This document shows, in pieces, positions 32,550 to 44,559 of a stretch of DNA of 64,000 bases. Source of the DNA: Acheta domesticus (Eukaryota > Arthropoda > Insecta > Orthoptera > Gryllidae); assembly GCA_031308135.1 (NCBI GenBank), contig JAHLJT010000631.1, positions 142,332,734-142,396,733 of the forward strand, read 5' to 3'. Position 1 is the first letter of the stretch, and every line of letters starts with the position of its first letter. The notes under the pieces were generated by a model that was not told the origin of the DNA, did not search any database, and saw only the letters and a program-made list of their open reading frames with translations. The position numbers and the translations under genes are program-made.

Positions 32550-33050
32550 TTGAGTGCTCCGCCGGCACACTTGATGTGAGTCGCACCTTCGGCGGTGGAG
32601 ATGTGGGGCGCAGTGCAAGCGGTGCCGCCGCGCGGCGCACGCAGTTGCTTCTGCGTCCGCAGCAGAGGCAGGGCAGGGAGGCAGGGCGGAAGGGATGGCG
32701 GTGGTGATGGTGACGGCGGTGTCAGCGACAGTAGTGTTGGCGACGGTGGGAGCGACGGCGGTGGCGGTGTCAATGGCAGAGGCAGTGGGTGGGAGGAGCA
32801 GGAGCGGGGGCGCAGCGGGGGTGGAGGCGGGGCGGATGTCTGGGGGAGGGGCAGGGGCGGGGAGCGGAGGCAGTGTCGCTTGCGGTGGGGCTGCTTTCGG
32901 GGAAGGGCATTGGCCGTGCACCGCCGAGCGCAAAAAATGCCCGTCGCGCGTCGCAACGTCACTGCGCTGCGAAACCCCGCCGCCTGCGTTAAGAGGGTTT
33001 TCTGGGGGTATCTGATGCATATTAACCTACAAAACGGGAGCACTGTCGTC
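32550..33050. other. GC-rich, triplet-biased block (GGCGGTG-type), function unknown
   Basis: Long frames are open on several strands and frames at once (157 residues plus, 185 and 160 minus) with Gly/Ser/Asp- or Pro/Ala-rich translations. That is expected from GGN/GNC composition. Could be a CpG-island promoter or 5' UTR exon. No domain and no conserved protein seen. Confidence 0.3.
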
Positions 33051-33304
33051 CGTTGTACCTGCTCATAGTACGCAATCACAGTATGCACCGCAAACCGTGC
33101 CTAATATGAAAAGCATTGTAATCGATTACTAAGCACTTCACATCGGGAACAAAGTGACATTTAGCTGACATTGAATTCATCTTCCCCAACGATTTGTTTC
33201 GATTATTTGGAATCGAAACACATTAATAATAAAAGTTATGAACTAGGTTGAGCTAGGTCGAATATTGTAATTCAGCTAGGTCGTACACAAAAGTGTTGAA
33301 AATC

Positions 33305-33362
33305 CATCAACATGGGAACTCGAACCCTAGGACCTTCCGGTCAGAGGCAGTGCAGTGACCTC
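33305..33362 (-). repeat. tRNA-like relic
   Basis: The minus strand reads GAGGTCACTGCACTGCCTCT then GGTCCTAGGGTTCGAGTTCC (good B box). A related sequence lies near 63780. Confidence 0.4.
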
Positions 33363-33596
33363 AGATGACGCCTTGCGGCACCTCAAGCGGTAGGATATTT
33401 TTTATTACCACTGCCTTTTGAATTAAGAATAGGAAAATAAAACAAAACAAAATACAATAAATACCAAGCAATGCAGATCTACCTGTTCCTGAGACAACAA
33501 TATACTCCCCCTCAAGAGAGACGTGAATTTTCGTCTTAACAGAGCGAAACTTCAAAGACCATCAAGTTCAGCAGAGTTCGAAAATACCCGCCTTAA

Positions 33597-34150
33597 CTTG
33601 TGGTGCTACAGAACGGCAGAGCCTTTGCGATATTAGTTTTCTATTTCCTTTTGTCTCGGATAGTTATTCGAACTTGCCACATATCTTTGCCAGCTGCTAT
33701 CTATCGCCGCCCAAAGTATATTTTCTTAATTTTTCGGTTTCCTAATGGTAATGGCAATTTTCAAAAATTGAGAGGTATCCGTGAAAATAGGACCTATGCC
33801 ACCTTAATAAGTGTATTGTACTCTATTCTTACAAGACATTTAAAGAAAAAATGTTTAGCTGTTTTTGAGAATATTTTGAAAATGTCCAGGGGTTTTAAAT
33901 AAACTACCCCCTAATGTTGAAGATTGTTTTTCAAATCTCAGAGCTTTGACTCAGGTCAGATGTGCAGGGGTTTCTTCAATTTGGAAAAAATCGTACGCAT
34001 GGCTAGTGTTGTTCACAAACACCGGATGGACCGATGGACGGACGGATAGACGTTTTGCTTTCAATTGGTTTTTCGGTATGAAGGAGGCACAAATCAGGAA
34101 TTCTGGCTTCACCACGTGTCAGAGAATTGTCTGCGCCCGGCAATGAATTT
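33597..34150 (-). mobile_element. Helentron-like copy H4, internally deleted
   Basis: The 3' end on the minus strand is GTAGCACCACAAG at 33597-33609. The body goes directly from the 3' region to the first module and the GGACGGACGGATAGACG minisatellite. The true 5' end is missing. A 22-bp-scale duplication (TTGTCTGCGCCCGGCAATGA twice) lies at its edge, 34129-34170, against H5. Confidence 0.6.
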
Positions 34151-34174
34151 TGTCTGCGCCCGGCAATGAATTTT

Positions 34175-36832
34175 TTACATTCCCGTATACCATACGTACG
34201 CATAGTATAGAGAAAGTGATGTAGAGATGCGCGAAAAACAGCGGATCTTCGGCAAAAAAAACAAACTCTTATTAAAGGGCCCTGGTAACAAAAAAGTGGA
34301 TAAATCCAATGTCTAAATTAAGAACAAGAAATCTCCTAAGAAGCGGTGCAGCCAGAATCCCTGTTTTGTGAGTCCTTGATGTCGAAAAACCAACTGAAAG
34401 CAAAACGTCTGTCCGTTAGCAACTAAACCGTTCAGTAGATTTTCTCCAAAATTGATACTCCACGATCGATCTGACTGATCTCGTGGCCCCTTGAATTTGA
34501 AACCGACATTTTATTTCTAGAGGGTACTTTACATGAAACCCCTGGGGAATTTTCAAAAGAATGTTCACTCAATTTTCACTCAATTTTGTTGTTGGATGGT
34601 CTGAAGGTCATTTCAGAGAATGGCCTAGGTCTCATGTTCGTTGAAAATTCTGATTTTTCGAAAATTGACAAAATTGAAATTTTCTTCGGCATCTTCCTAC
34701 AACTACAATTATTAAGATACAGTTTTTTTCTTAATGAAATGTGTTCATAAAAAAGGTCTTCAAATAAGGTCATGTTCAATTTTTAAGAAACATACGTTTT
34801 TTTTCGAAAAATTGTGTCATAGGCAATTTTTTATTTTCTTTAAACCATTTTCTCCTAAAAAACGCTGAACGTTTTGTGATTAAATTGGGACCTGAGATAG
34901 CCTAAAGGAAGCTTAGAGAATGATGCAGGTTGCATGTTCATTAAAATGCCTCATTTTCCATAAAATTTAAAAAATTAAAAAAGTTTTCGGCGTTTTTCTA
35001 CAACTACAATTGTATAGTAGTAATACAGTTGTTTTTCTTGAAGAAATATGCTCATCAAAAACAGATCTTATAAAATAAATTAGCAAATAAGGTCATGTTG
35101 AATTTTTAAAAAATATGAGTAGTTTTCTATAATTTCCTGACAAACGTAATAGCCCGCTCCGAGTTGACTGCGCATCATTTTCGGTGTCTTCTTACAACTG
35201 CAATACAATTTTTTTTCAATGAAATGTATTTATCAAAAATACATCGTCAAATAAGGTCTTTCTTAATTTTTTGAAAATACGAGTAGTTTTTCCATAGTTT
35301 CGTGACAAACAAATTAGCTCGCTGCAAATTTACTGCGCTTCAGTGAGATGGATGCGTCGTAAATTAGAATTTGCAATTTTGTATATTATTTCTTTGTTAG
35401 TTTCTTACATTCGATCTTTTGTTATAAATTTACACATTAATCTTTTAGAAAATATTTATTTTGAAATATTTGGAATAAAAATTGCGAGCTCACAGAGAAT
35501 ATCAACAATGCAGGGAATGCAACAATGGAATTTCGTTGCGCGCTCGCGAATTTCTGTGAATTATGTGTCATTGTTGTGACTTGATGTAGCTGAAAATGAT
35601 CACTTGATATAGCTGATGTATGAAAAGGAGTTACAATTGTCATATTTATGTTGATATTTGCATGAAAATATTTAGTTTTCGCACCAAATTCTGTACCACT
35701 GGGAATCCTACCATTGCCTTGTCTATTTATTTACGAATCTGTAATATTTGTCAAAAATGACCTACTTAACGGAGGGAACATATTTTCATGCAATATTGAT
35801 ATTTATAATTACAACACACGCCGTAGAAATCACGTGCATCAAGTGTCAGTATCAACAGCTCAGTACAAGAAATCAACATACAATACATGTACGTTACTTT
35901 ACAACGCATTGCCAGATGACATAAAACAATTAAAGTCGGTACACAAATTTAAGTTAAAAGTAAAATCTTTTCTGCTGCAAAACTGTTTCTATACAATTAG
36001 AGACTATACTGATCGTGAAAGAGAAAAATAATGTTTAATGTAACAAAACAAAGATATATAATGAATTAGTTTATGTTTGCATTGTATACATTTAAAAAAA
36101 ATATTTAATACGCCTGTAACAAGTAATGTACTTCAGCTTCCGGGTCAATGACCCCCATCTCGATCAGGTTTTTGTCCAGTTTCCCTGATCCATTGAGCAA
36201 ATGCTGAGATGGCCCCTTGTTTTGCTTCTGGACGTAAATGTAGCTTCACTGTGCGCACGTTTTGTTGAGCACTCCTTTTGCTTGTAGTTCATTTACAGTT
36301 AAAAATTGATTTTCTATAACTCGGGAACAAACATTTTACAAATATCTTTATTTTCTAAAATAATTATTTTCTAAATTTTTTTTTTTGTTATTCTGGCCCT
36401 CAAGAAAATGTGCGCAGATAAATTTCTTTCCCCACACGTCATATACAGTTTTTACTGTTTTTTTGACAAATAAATAAATAAATAAATAAATACCATTTGC
36501 AATGAGTAGAGTATTTTAACATGGTTTTAGAATACTCTTCTCTACTCATGGCCCTGTGAAATGCATTTTTTTACTGTCCGGAGTATCAGGCTTGTTTTTC
36601 CAATACAAGTTTACATATCTTACGTATTACATTTTTAAGCAGTTATTGAATTCACAAAGTCCTGACAACACTACGATGGAAACAGTGAGTTGTTCGCTTC
36701 TTGGTTGAATTGGATGTTTTCAAATAATAGCTAAATAGCTAAGATGTTAGTAGCGCAGAAAGTGCAATATTTCAATACTACGTAGCTGTTTCCAATAACG
36801 CGGAAAAGTATGTGGTGTTGTAGCACCACTAA
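34175..36832 (+). mobile_element. Helentron-like copy H5, second subfamily, with LINE insertion
   Basis: Starts TTACATTCCCGTATACC. Ends GTGGTGTTGTAGCACCACTAA, then TT. The interior has three repeats of a module containing TTTCGGCGT/ACTACAATT/AATAAGGTCATGTT (near 34685, 34990 and 35190). Its 3' portion is homologous to the extra 0.75-kb tail of H1 and H2. A 792-bp LINE insertion at 35699-36490 interrupts it. Confidence 0.68.
35699..36490 (+). mobile_element. 5'-truncated LINE with RT C-terminus, inserted in H5
   Basis: Coding part to the stop at 36029 reads LPCLFIYESVIFVKN, NYNTRRRNHVHQ and LYNALPDDIKQLKSVHKFK, the C-terminal tail of an insect non-LTR reverse transcriptase (clade not assigned). 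A 3' UTR follows, shared with 5286-5667, and a GACAAATAAATAAATAAA tail. TACCA at 35694-35698 and 36491-36495 is the target duplication, confirmed by the uninterrupted CTGTACCATTTG in H1. Confidence 0.8.
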
Positions 36833-36835
36833 TTT

Positions 36836-36930
36836 CTGACGAAAATCCACCGTTTCTTCGCGAAGCATTACATAACGTTCCCGATACTACGTATATTATT
36901 CCGTATATACGTATGTATACGGGAATATAA
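36836..36930 (-). mobile_element. Solo Helentron-like 5' end
   Basis: Minus-strand 5' terminus from 36930 (TTATATTCCCGTATACATAC), directly abutting the CTAA end of H5. Contains the 5' hairpin arms. Confidence 0.6.
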
Positions 36931-38373
36931 TAAAATAAATCGAGCATTTCATAGGGTCACTGACTGAAAAAAAATTAAAATTCAATTATTTTTAATGCAA
37001 ATTCAATTATCGTGCTTGGAATGTTGAATTTTTCTTACCGAGGAGATTTACTGCCATATAACAACGAATGTCTGTACTAAGCATCTGGCAACCCGGTTTC
37101 AACGTTCATCCAGTGTTTCCAGACGTACCAGGATTCTGGTATTTTTACCAGGATTTTAAAAAAAGATACCATGTACCAGAATGAAGACATCCTGGTACGT
37201 TTAAATACTAGGATATAATGTCTATGGTAACTGATGACATGTGATTAAAGATTCGTTTCTTCTTCTTTTGCCTTTTTCCCATTACTACGGGAAAAGTGCG
37301 GGCTCAATTTTTATTAATTCCTCACTCCATTTTTATACAGATTTGGCAATGTTTTTACGGCCGGATGCCCTTCCTGACGCCAACCACAAGGTACACACGA
37401 GTACAATACACATCGACAACACACACACAATCACGAAACACACACATCCATGCCCGAGGCCGGATTGGAAGCCACGATCCTTCGGTCCAAGATCGCCACG
37501 GCACTACTGCTTTAACGATAGCGGTCACCCAGAATCGGCATTAATAAAGATTCGTGTAATGTGTTTTTATTCAGTTATTTAAAACTATCATCAATGCTAC
37601 AAATAACTATGATACTAGTGAAAACACTGCCATAAAAACATTAAAGGTGACATAGAATGGTATTATTCTAGCACGTGCTATAGTAGAATAGGAGAGGACC
37701 ATTCCACATAGAACAACCTTCCATTTAGTTTATCGATAAAAAATGAATTAATATGGAGTTACGCTTAATGAATTTCCTGTGCACGTTTAAAACATAATAG
37801 AGTTATAATATGAACATTTTCACAATTTAAATAAATTGTCATTTGTACCAGAAATTTTTAGCGATAATACAAGATTGTTGAAGGTTGGGGTACTGGGATA
37901 TACATTTGAACGTCTGGCAAGGATGGTCTCAACTCATGTTATGTGGTACCGGTACACGAACGTATGATCTATTCACGTTTATGTTTTATAAAGTAAGGCA
38001 ATCCCAACGGAGTACACGATGATAAATTTAAAACTCTTGACGGCACGTTATGCAGATTAGTCACAAAAACGACATTTTGGCGTCCCATTTCCCTTTCAAA
38101 ACAATACCGTACAGGGACTGAAAAAAGAGAACTGTGCCGGCTGATACGGGACGTGTGGTCACTTTACCTTGGGCGTCGGAACCACGCAGCGGCCGGCGCC
38201 GGGGATTGTGCCCCGCGTCGCGGGCGGCGGGCGGCGGGGCCAGCGCATTCCGGCGCGTATTCCGTCCGCCCCACGCCGCCCCCTCCGCGGCCGTCGATCC
38301 CCTCGCCCTGGCGCCATCCCGGGCCCCGCGTGGTCGGAGGCGTTGCAACAGAGCGCGGCCGCGGCCGCGGGCG
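36931..38373. other. Upstream intergenic region of the cuticle gene
   Basis: Holds a SINE-like block (37330-37530) and GTACCAGGAT-type short repeats near 37125-37200. From about 38160 it becomes a CpG island leading into the cuticle gene promoter. Confidence 0.45.
37330..37530 (-). repeat. SINE-like repeat
   Basis: Contains ACGGCCGGATGCCCTTCCTG and, near 37460-37520, GGCCGGATTGGAAGCCACGA with TTCGGTCCAAGATCGCCACG. On the minus strand the second part resembles a tRNA-derived head with a degraded B box. I know these motifs as widespread in animal dispersed repeats. Confidence 0.4.
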
Positions 38374-38379
38374 TATAAA
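38374..38379 (+). promoter_or_regulatory. TATA box of the cuticular protein gene
   Basis: TATAAA in GCGTATAAAGGGCGCG. A likely start is the CAGTCGCCAGTCGC cluster about 23-30 bp downstream, giving a 5' UTR of about 45-50 nt before the ATG at 38448. It sits in a CpG-rich island. Confidence 0.75.
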
Positions 38380-38447
38380 GGGCGCGGAGCCCGCCGCAGT
38401 CGCCAGTCGCTCCAGCAGCAGCCGAAGCAGCCCTACCAACTCTTACC

Positions 38448-40978
38448 ATGCACTGCGCTAAGGTGAGAGGGGTCGGTGCGAGCCCAGTGTTAGCGTCACC
38501 GGTGCGTGTCAATGAGAGCGTTACGACACATCAGAAAGTTCTAGCAAAGTTCTTTGGATCACTCGGCACCTTTCTGCTTTCCAGCAAGTTTTGGATATTT
38601 TTAGAATAACTGGCATTTTTATATACATTCAGAAGAGTTAAAAACGTCGCTACAGAGTAAGACAACACTGTGAAGAACACCTTAAAATAATAAGTTCTGA
38701 AAACAGGTCTTCACTAAATATTGAAGAAACTAACAATTGGTTCTCAGTTTTATGCAGGCTTCCAAATCCGCAACCGAATATAATCTGATTTTACATCTAT
38801 CTTCATAAATTATTTTTATTTGTGATGAGACACCATTGGATCAATTCCATGTGAATAATTTTCAGATATAATGATATGTAAATATAGTCTCGTTAGATAA
38901 CCTTACCACTTAAGACTAGCGACATCGATGAGTTCACGTTAATTAATTTTTCCGACGAAATTGAAGTGAAATAACTTCCTTAATTGTAATTATAGATGAC
39001 AATTAAAATTTAGAACTTAAAATTATGTCGAAACATAGATTCTGAAGTCTTTCTTTGGGCCAAAGAAAAATAAGAGCTAAGAGAATAGTAATTTACATTA
39101 AAAGAGAGACATATGATGTTTTCACGTAGTAGATGGGAGAGTTCCCGGTCGAGGCCGACGCCTAGTGAAGCAGTTTTTTGAATACATATACTCACACGCA
39201 CATTTAATTACTTTGTTTCGGTTAATCATATGTTAAATTAAACATTTCAACACAACATATTTAACAAACGCAGGCAATTAAGACTGGCTTATCGTCGTAT
39301 TTTGGGTCGTATCCGTACAGTATTACTAAAACTATGAGTACCACCTGAAACTAAAAACGCGTCGTCTCCCGTGTGTTGCAGCTCCTCGCCGCCTGTGTGC
39401 TGGCCGTGGCCGTGGCAGCCGTGAACGCGGGCCACGCCACAAGCTACGTGGGCGGAGGCCTGCTCAGCTACGCGGGAGGGCACGGAGGCCTGGGAGGTTT
39501 GGGCCTGGGGGCTGCCTACGGCGCTGCTGGAGGCTACGGCGGACACGGCGGTCATGATTACTACGTGAGTACAGGCTCATTCACAATGAGGTAGAATTAA
39601 ACCTGAGTGGATTGTATTTCTCACACACAACTCAAAAACAGTTTTTTGACGATAAATAAACTAAATCATGTCAAATCGGAAGTATAGACAAAAAACTAAC
39701 GTGAAAAGTGAACGCTGGGTTTCATGTTATTTAATGGAAACATTCATAATTCTCAAGCTGCAAGGTCTTATATTCACGTTAACCTGATCCGAGAACATTT
39801 ACTATCGTGTACCGTATCAAGTAAAGAAACTCTAGCGTTTGCGTTAGACTGAAATTGCAGACTATGAAATTTATACACGATCATTATTGGCCATTGATCA
39901 TCATTCACTATGAGTTATTGGATCCCTCATGAATCTCAATAGAATAGTTCGCCTTGCTCATGACAATGGACATCATCCTATTTCGGGCACATTTAACTTA
40001 ATATCATTCGTTTGTCTATACAATTTCTAAGCGAAGTATTTATTGTATCAATATCGATCAATAACTGGTTTATCCATGCCGTCTACTGTTAACGTTTACC
40101 GTCATTGCGAACTGTACTGAAAGTAGTACTATGTATTTATATTCTCTTATCTACGTTGTTTTCAATGTGAATGAGTGTCTCAACTCCATTTCTAGCCATG
40201 AGTTGTTGAAAAATATTGCATTTAATTCGATTAGTGTTGGACCGATATAATAAAGATATCTTCCACTTCCGTAGCAGGGTTTATGAGTATACTTTCTGAT
40301 GAAAACGTTATAACGTAGAGTTTTGTCAAAAAGATATGAAGTAAAACTTCTGCCGAGTGATGTGTGTAACGACGCCTTGTGTCATTTCCCTGTTGTAATG
40401 TAAACCCTGTGTGTCATTTCTAAAGTTCTAATACTCTCTTTCTTTTAGATTAAAAATTTCAACAATGGAGTTACGTTCGTATTTTACTCAATATGTTTAA
40501 TACAAGCACAATAGTTTACATTGTTAGAGTTCGTCAAATTGGCAGTTGCGCTTGTATCTCGGCCACACTGAAAATGCATCATTTGGTTCATAGAACTTCA
40601 AAAAAAACGTCAATCAGTTAAAACTTTATGGAATTGAACAGAAATAATATAGTTCACGATGAAATTTGAAAAAACGTTGCCAAGTATGGCCTTGGCACAA
40701 CGCAGTAAAATCTCACTCACTCTGTCTTGTCGCAGGCGTACCCCAAGTACAGCTTCAACTACGGCGTGCACGACGGCCACACCGGCGACGTGAAGAGCCA
40801 GAGCGAGCACCGCGACGGCGACGTGGTGAAGGGCGCCTACAGCCTGGTGGAGCCCGACGGCACCACCCGCATCGTGGAGTACACCGCCGACGACCACAAC
40901 GGCTTCAACGCCGTCGTCAAGCGCGTGGGCCACGCCGCGCACCCCATCGGCCACGCCGGCTACGGCTACGGGCGCTGA
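38448..40978 (+). CDS. RR-2 cuticular protein (chitin-binding 4), three exons
   Basis: Secreted structural protein of the exoskeleton; the RR-2 class binds chitin, typically in hard cuticle. Exons: 38448-38462, 39382-39564 and 40736-40978 (15, 183 and 243 nt; 146 residues plus TGA). All introns are phase 0 with GTGAGA/TTGCAG and GTGAGT/CGCAG borders. The 5-codon first exon splitting the signal peptide is the standard layout of this family. Signal peptide about residues 1-21 (hydrophobic [14 protein letters not shown], cleavage after VNA). Residues 22-66 form a Gly/His/Tyr-rich linker. The Rebers-Riddiford domain at about 68-128 matches RR-2 fully ([51 protein letters not shown]). A short GYGYGR tail ends it. 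Exons are strongly GC-rich at third positions, unlike the AT-rich flanks. The frame is intact, with TATA box and polyA signal. Confidence 0.96.
38463..39381 (+). other. Cuticle gene intron 1
   Basis: 919 bp, phase 0, AT-rich. No embedded gene or recognised repeat. Confidence 0.85.
39565..40735 (+). other. Cuticle gene intron 2
   Basis: 1171 bp, phase 0, AT-rich. No embedded gene or recognised repeat. It separates the Gly-rich linker from the chitin-binding domain. Confidence 0.85.
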
Positions 40979-41060
40979 GTCAGGGACCAACCGTTCATTT
41001 ATAGTTATTTATTGCTCATCGTTATCATTGACATTTCTTACATTTCATTTGCAAACTTGA

Positions 41061-41066
41061 AATAAA
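41061..41066 (+). promoter_or_regulatory. Polyadenylation signal of the cuticular protein gene
   Basis: AATAAA about 85 nt after the TGA, with a T/G-rich stretch (TTTTGTTTTGTTTTTGG) about 20 nt further on. Confidence 0.75.
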
Positions 41067-43497
41067 CTCCTGCGCAAGAGAACATTTTGTTTTGTTTTTG
41101 GACCGACCATTCCCATTTTCCCCCGAAAATTAGCTTTGTTGGTAATACCACGCGTGTATTAGAATTTTGGGATAATTTTTCATAGAATACCTGTTGTTTA
41201 ATAAGACTATTTTAAGAATGAAATATCTCCTGAAGTGTTTAAGATTTTGCCAAATATTAATTTTATGAATGTAACTCGTTCTTTCAGTACACATCATCTA
41301 CTTTCAAAACTCAGAGTGAACTTACTCAGTAATGAGCAGTGGTCCGAAAACTCGGATTGTTGGCACATAGCGGCCAAACGAATACAAATTTGGCGTTGTT
41401 CGTAGAATTAAATGATTTTTAACAATTCTTTGGCGCCAATTAACAGCGAAGAACATACATTTGAAACGTGGCGCTTCCGAGATAAGTTATTTTCCCCAGA
41501 ACAACTGCGGGCTGAATCTTCAGTGAGAGAGGGAATTAATTTTTTTCCTACGATGATGTTATTTGGAATACTGAATTGCTTTAACATTGTTTGAACTCGT
41601 TGCAAAGATGCCAGGTAGATTGCGCCATCTCCAAGGCACTTAGCAGGTAGCATTAACCATTGTCGCTACATTCACAGAAATTATAACTGTGATTATTATA
41701 AAACAACGGATAGGTACAAACAGACGAAATTGAAAATTAATTTACACAAGTCAACAGAACGCACCCTGTTAAAAACTGTAGAGCATTTTAATATGACATT
41801 ATCTAGCAGTATGAAAGCAAGCAGAGAAGGAGATAGAGAGAGACATTATAAAAACAGACAAAAAGAAGTTAAAAATAACAAGAAGAGAGTAGTAGTAGTA
41901 GTAGTAATAGTAGTAGTAGTAGTAGTAGTATTGCGATTATTTTACACCATTGGGCGTCTCTCGCATCCCATCTGTCACTGCAGTTCATCCTCTTCTGTCC
42001 ATTGCCTTCTCTACTCCTTCCTTCCATGTACGTCTCCCTCGTCTTCTGTGTGATGTTGGTGTCCAATTCCAGAGCTTTAGAGGCAATCGTTGTTCACCTT
42101 TCTTCATTCTCATTACCTTTTAGATATTTCCCAAACTTCCAGGAGCGTGCGGTGATAACTTTGTATACCCCAGCTGCTAGCGGCTAACCAGTTTCCCTCC
42201 TCCACTCCCGTACTCCAATTATTTGATTACCTGCTGCAATTATGCCAAGGTTGGTATTGGCCTTCCTTTTTCAATTATCTGCTTCTTTTCGAGTAACTGC
42301 CTCGTTGAAAACAGTCTTCTCAAATATCAACTATACACTCACTGGAAGACATACTACACACAAGTATTCCTAAATACCCATTAGATTAAAAAAACACTTA
42401 TTACTATCTGCAAAGTTACAACAAATCCTAACGAAATCGTGGGTAAACACGACAATACATTCCACACACTTCAATGGATTTCCACTGCATCACGCACTGC
42501 CGCGCATTCTCTGAGAAAAGTACGCTGTGCTATTCAAAAATTCGGGGATTCTAATGATCTGATCCCGTGTGAGTCAGGACTTTCTTCCTCAGGAAAATTA
42601 ATAAAATCTCTTCTGAACATTGTGGTTCACTCTCATTACAGCGAGAGAGAAATATATGTCCCATAATCATTTTACAAGTTATAAATTTCTCGACCAACGG
42701 TACGGTAATTTTTACTAACAAAATATGCCATTTTAAATAATTTTGCAATGTGGTAGCACTGGCTTGTGAGTGACCGCGTTCGCAAGCACGACGGGCCAGG
42801 CGAGGCCTGGCCTTGAAGCAGTGGGAGGGAGAGATACGTCAACCAACCCCAGCTAGCTGGCTTTCGGTCAGTACCGCCCAGGGGCGTGAAACTTAGATAG
42901 GAAAACGGGGTAATGATTTTTGCGCCATCTATCCTATCGTTGTAGTGAGCGAACTAAACGTGTGACGTCACAGAATTCAAAAGCTGCCGGTGGCAATGTA
43001 GGCGGTGGCTTTGATTCGTTATATGGTTACGTGCTGCTCAGGTGCTGTTTCAGGCGACATTTTTCAGCTTTTTGTTAGTATTTAGAATGTCATACCTTTT
43101 AAATAGAGTGAATCGTGCCACGAAATTTATTTGCCGTGTCTAAAACTTCATTTTTGACTTTTTGGAAGATTTTAAGAAGACTGGAGGTAGGGAATACATC
43201 GCTTGGATTTTCGCCCATCCAGCAGTGGAGGTATTTATAATTAAGTTTGAAATCTTATTGCATAATTGTAATTGATTATTTAATTTGTGAGCATTTCTAC
43301 CGTGCAAAATAGTCTTGAAAATCCTTAAATCCATATAGTATAACCTAACCTAAGTAGATGTGTCATTTATTCTGTACTATTGGTTTACAAGTGTTTTAAT
43401 TATATTATTTCTAACTGATCACTTCGCATGGTATTGGACAAGTTTTATATTAATCCATTGTTTGCATTGCCCAGTTATTTAAAATGTCACATTTTCA
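41067..43497. other. Intergenic, no gene recognised
   Basis: Contains the TAG microsatellite at 41889-41930 and a GC-richer patch near 42770-42890. No recognised coding sequence. Confidence 0.4.
41889..41930 (+). repeat. (GTA)n microsatellite
   Basis: About 14 GTA units with one interruption (GTAATAGTA). It gives spurious poly-Val and poly-Leu frames. Confidence 0.9.
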
Positions 43498-43555
43498 GAT
43501 GAGACATACAGTTTTTACTGTTTTTTGACCAAATAAATAGAAATAAATAAATGTA
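43498..43555 (+). mobile_element. LINE tail fragment
   Basis: ACATACAGTTTTTACTGTTT followed by GACCAAATAAATAG and further AAATAAATAAAT repeats. This is the extreme 3' end of the same LINE family as 35699-36490. Confidence 0.6.
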
Positions 43556-44559
43556 CATAATTCATTATTGTTTGCATTTCTAGAATAGGTACACTCTCAT
43601 TAGTTTATGACAAAATGTAATTAATTTAATTTGCTTAGGTGTACGAGTTAAGTTTCCATTCTGGAGGTGATATTCGAGTTGCAGTATGATGTGATGGCAA
43701 GATATAAGATGCTCTGGCAAGATATAAAAAAAATTTGACTTCACCAACGCTAGAAGATGGAACTTCACCAACAGTGTTTCCTACAAGCCCTACGCTGTTT
43801 TCAAAGAACATTCCAAGAAAATCCTATTACTAAGTGTGCCAGTGTAAATTTTTTCCCCCTTGAAGCTGCAAGTGGTGCGAGTCTGAATGATATTATAGAC
43901 AAATATATTATTTTGGTAACTTATAAATCAATTAATATTTGCCTTGTTTAGAAAAACTTGATTAACAAGTACTGGAAATGTATTAAATAAATAATGAAAC
44001 CAATTTAGAGTTTGTGAACAATTAAGAAAACGTTGGTTTCAGAATGTGTAATTAAAGAACTGAGTTTAATAAATATTGTATTCTCATTATCTAAAGTTTA
44101 CTTTGCAAATTTATAAATATTAAGGGCACTGTCCAAATTAGGGAAAATATTTTTGTATATTTCAACTCCAGTGTTACAAGAGGTTAATATGATGATTTTT
44201 TAATTAAATGTAGCAAAATTTGAATTGGTAAATGAATCATCTGAATAAATCCTGTATCAATAATATTATTGTTAGTTACAGGAAAAATCTATTCGAATTT
44301 TACTGAATATACTGTCAAAAGTAAGTCGCAATTCAGTATTGTTCTGCTTATTTGTTGATTTCAATGATAGTTTATGTGTCAACATGGTGTAAATTGGCGC
44401 GCTCAGATGTGCAGTAACCAATCAGATTGCTATAGAAAAGGAAAAATCTCATATTGTAGCCTTAACAGAAAAAAATGGTGCAATTTTTTAGAAAGGAAAA
44501 ACATATGAATAACTCTACAGTTGATAAAAAGAATGAATTATAATTTAAATTTTGGAATG
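43556..44559. other. AT-rich, no gene recognised
   Basis: May include the decayed 3' part of the P-like element. A 64-residue plus frame (43757-43951) was not recognised. Confidence 0.35.

Larger units (their letters stand above)
32279..33596. other. Intergenic with a GC-rich block
   Basis: Apart from the GC-rich segment at 32550-33050 and a tRNA-like relic near 33310, nothing is recognised. Confidence 0.4.

Noticed and set aside
32531..33088. 185- and 160-residue minus frames and 157-residue plus frame
   Set aside because: Simple-composition translations (Pro/Ser/Ala or Gly/Asp/Ser) open in several frames at once; explained by GC-rich triplet repeats.
41730..42066. Frames with poly-Val or poly-Leu
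   Set aside because: Produced by the (GTA)n microsatellite at 41889-41930.
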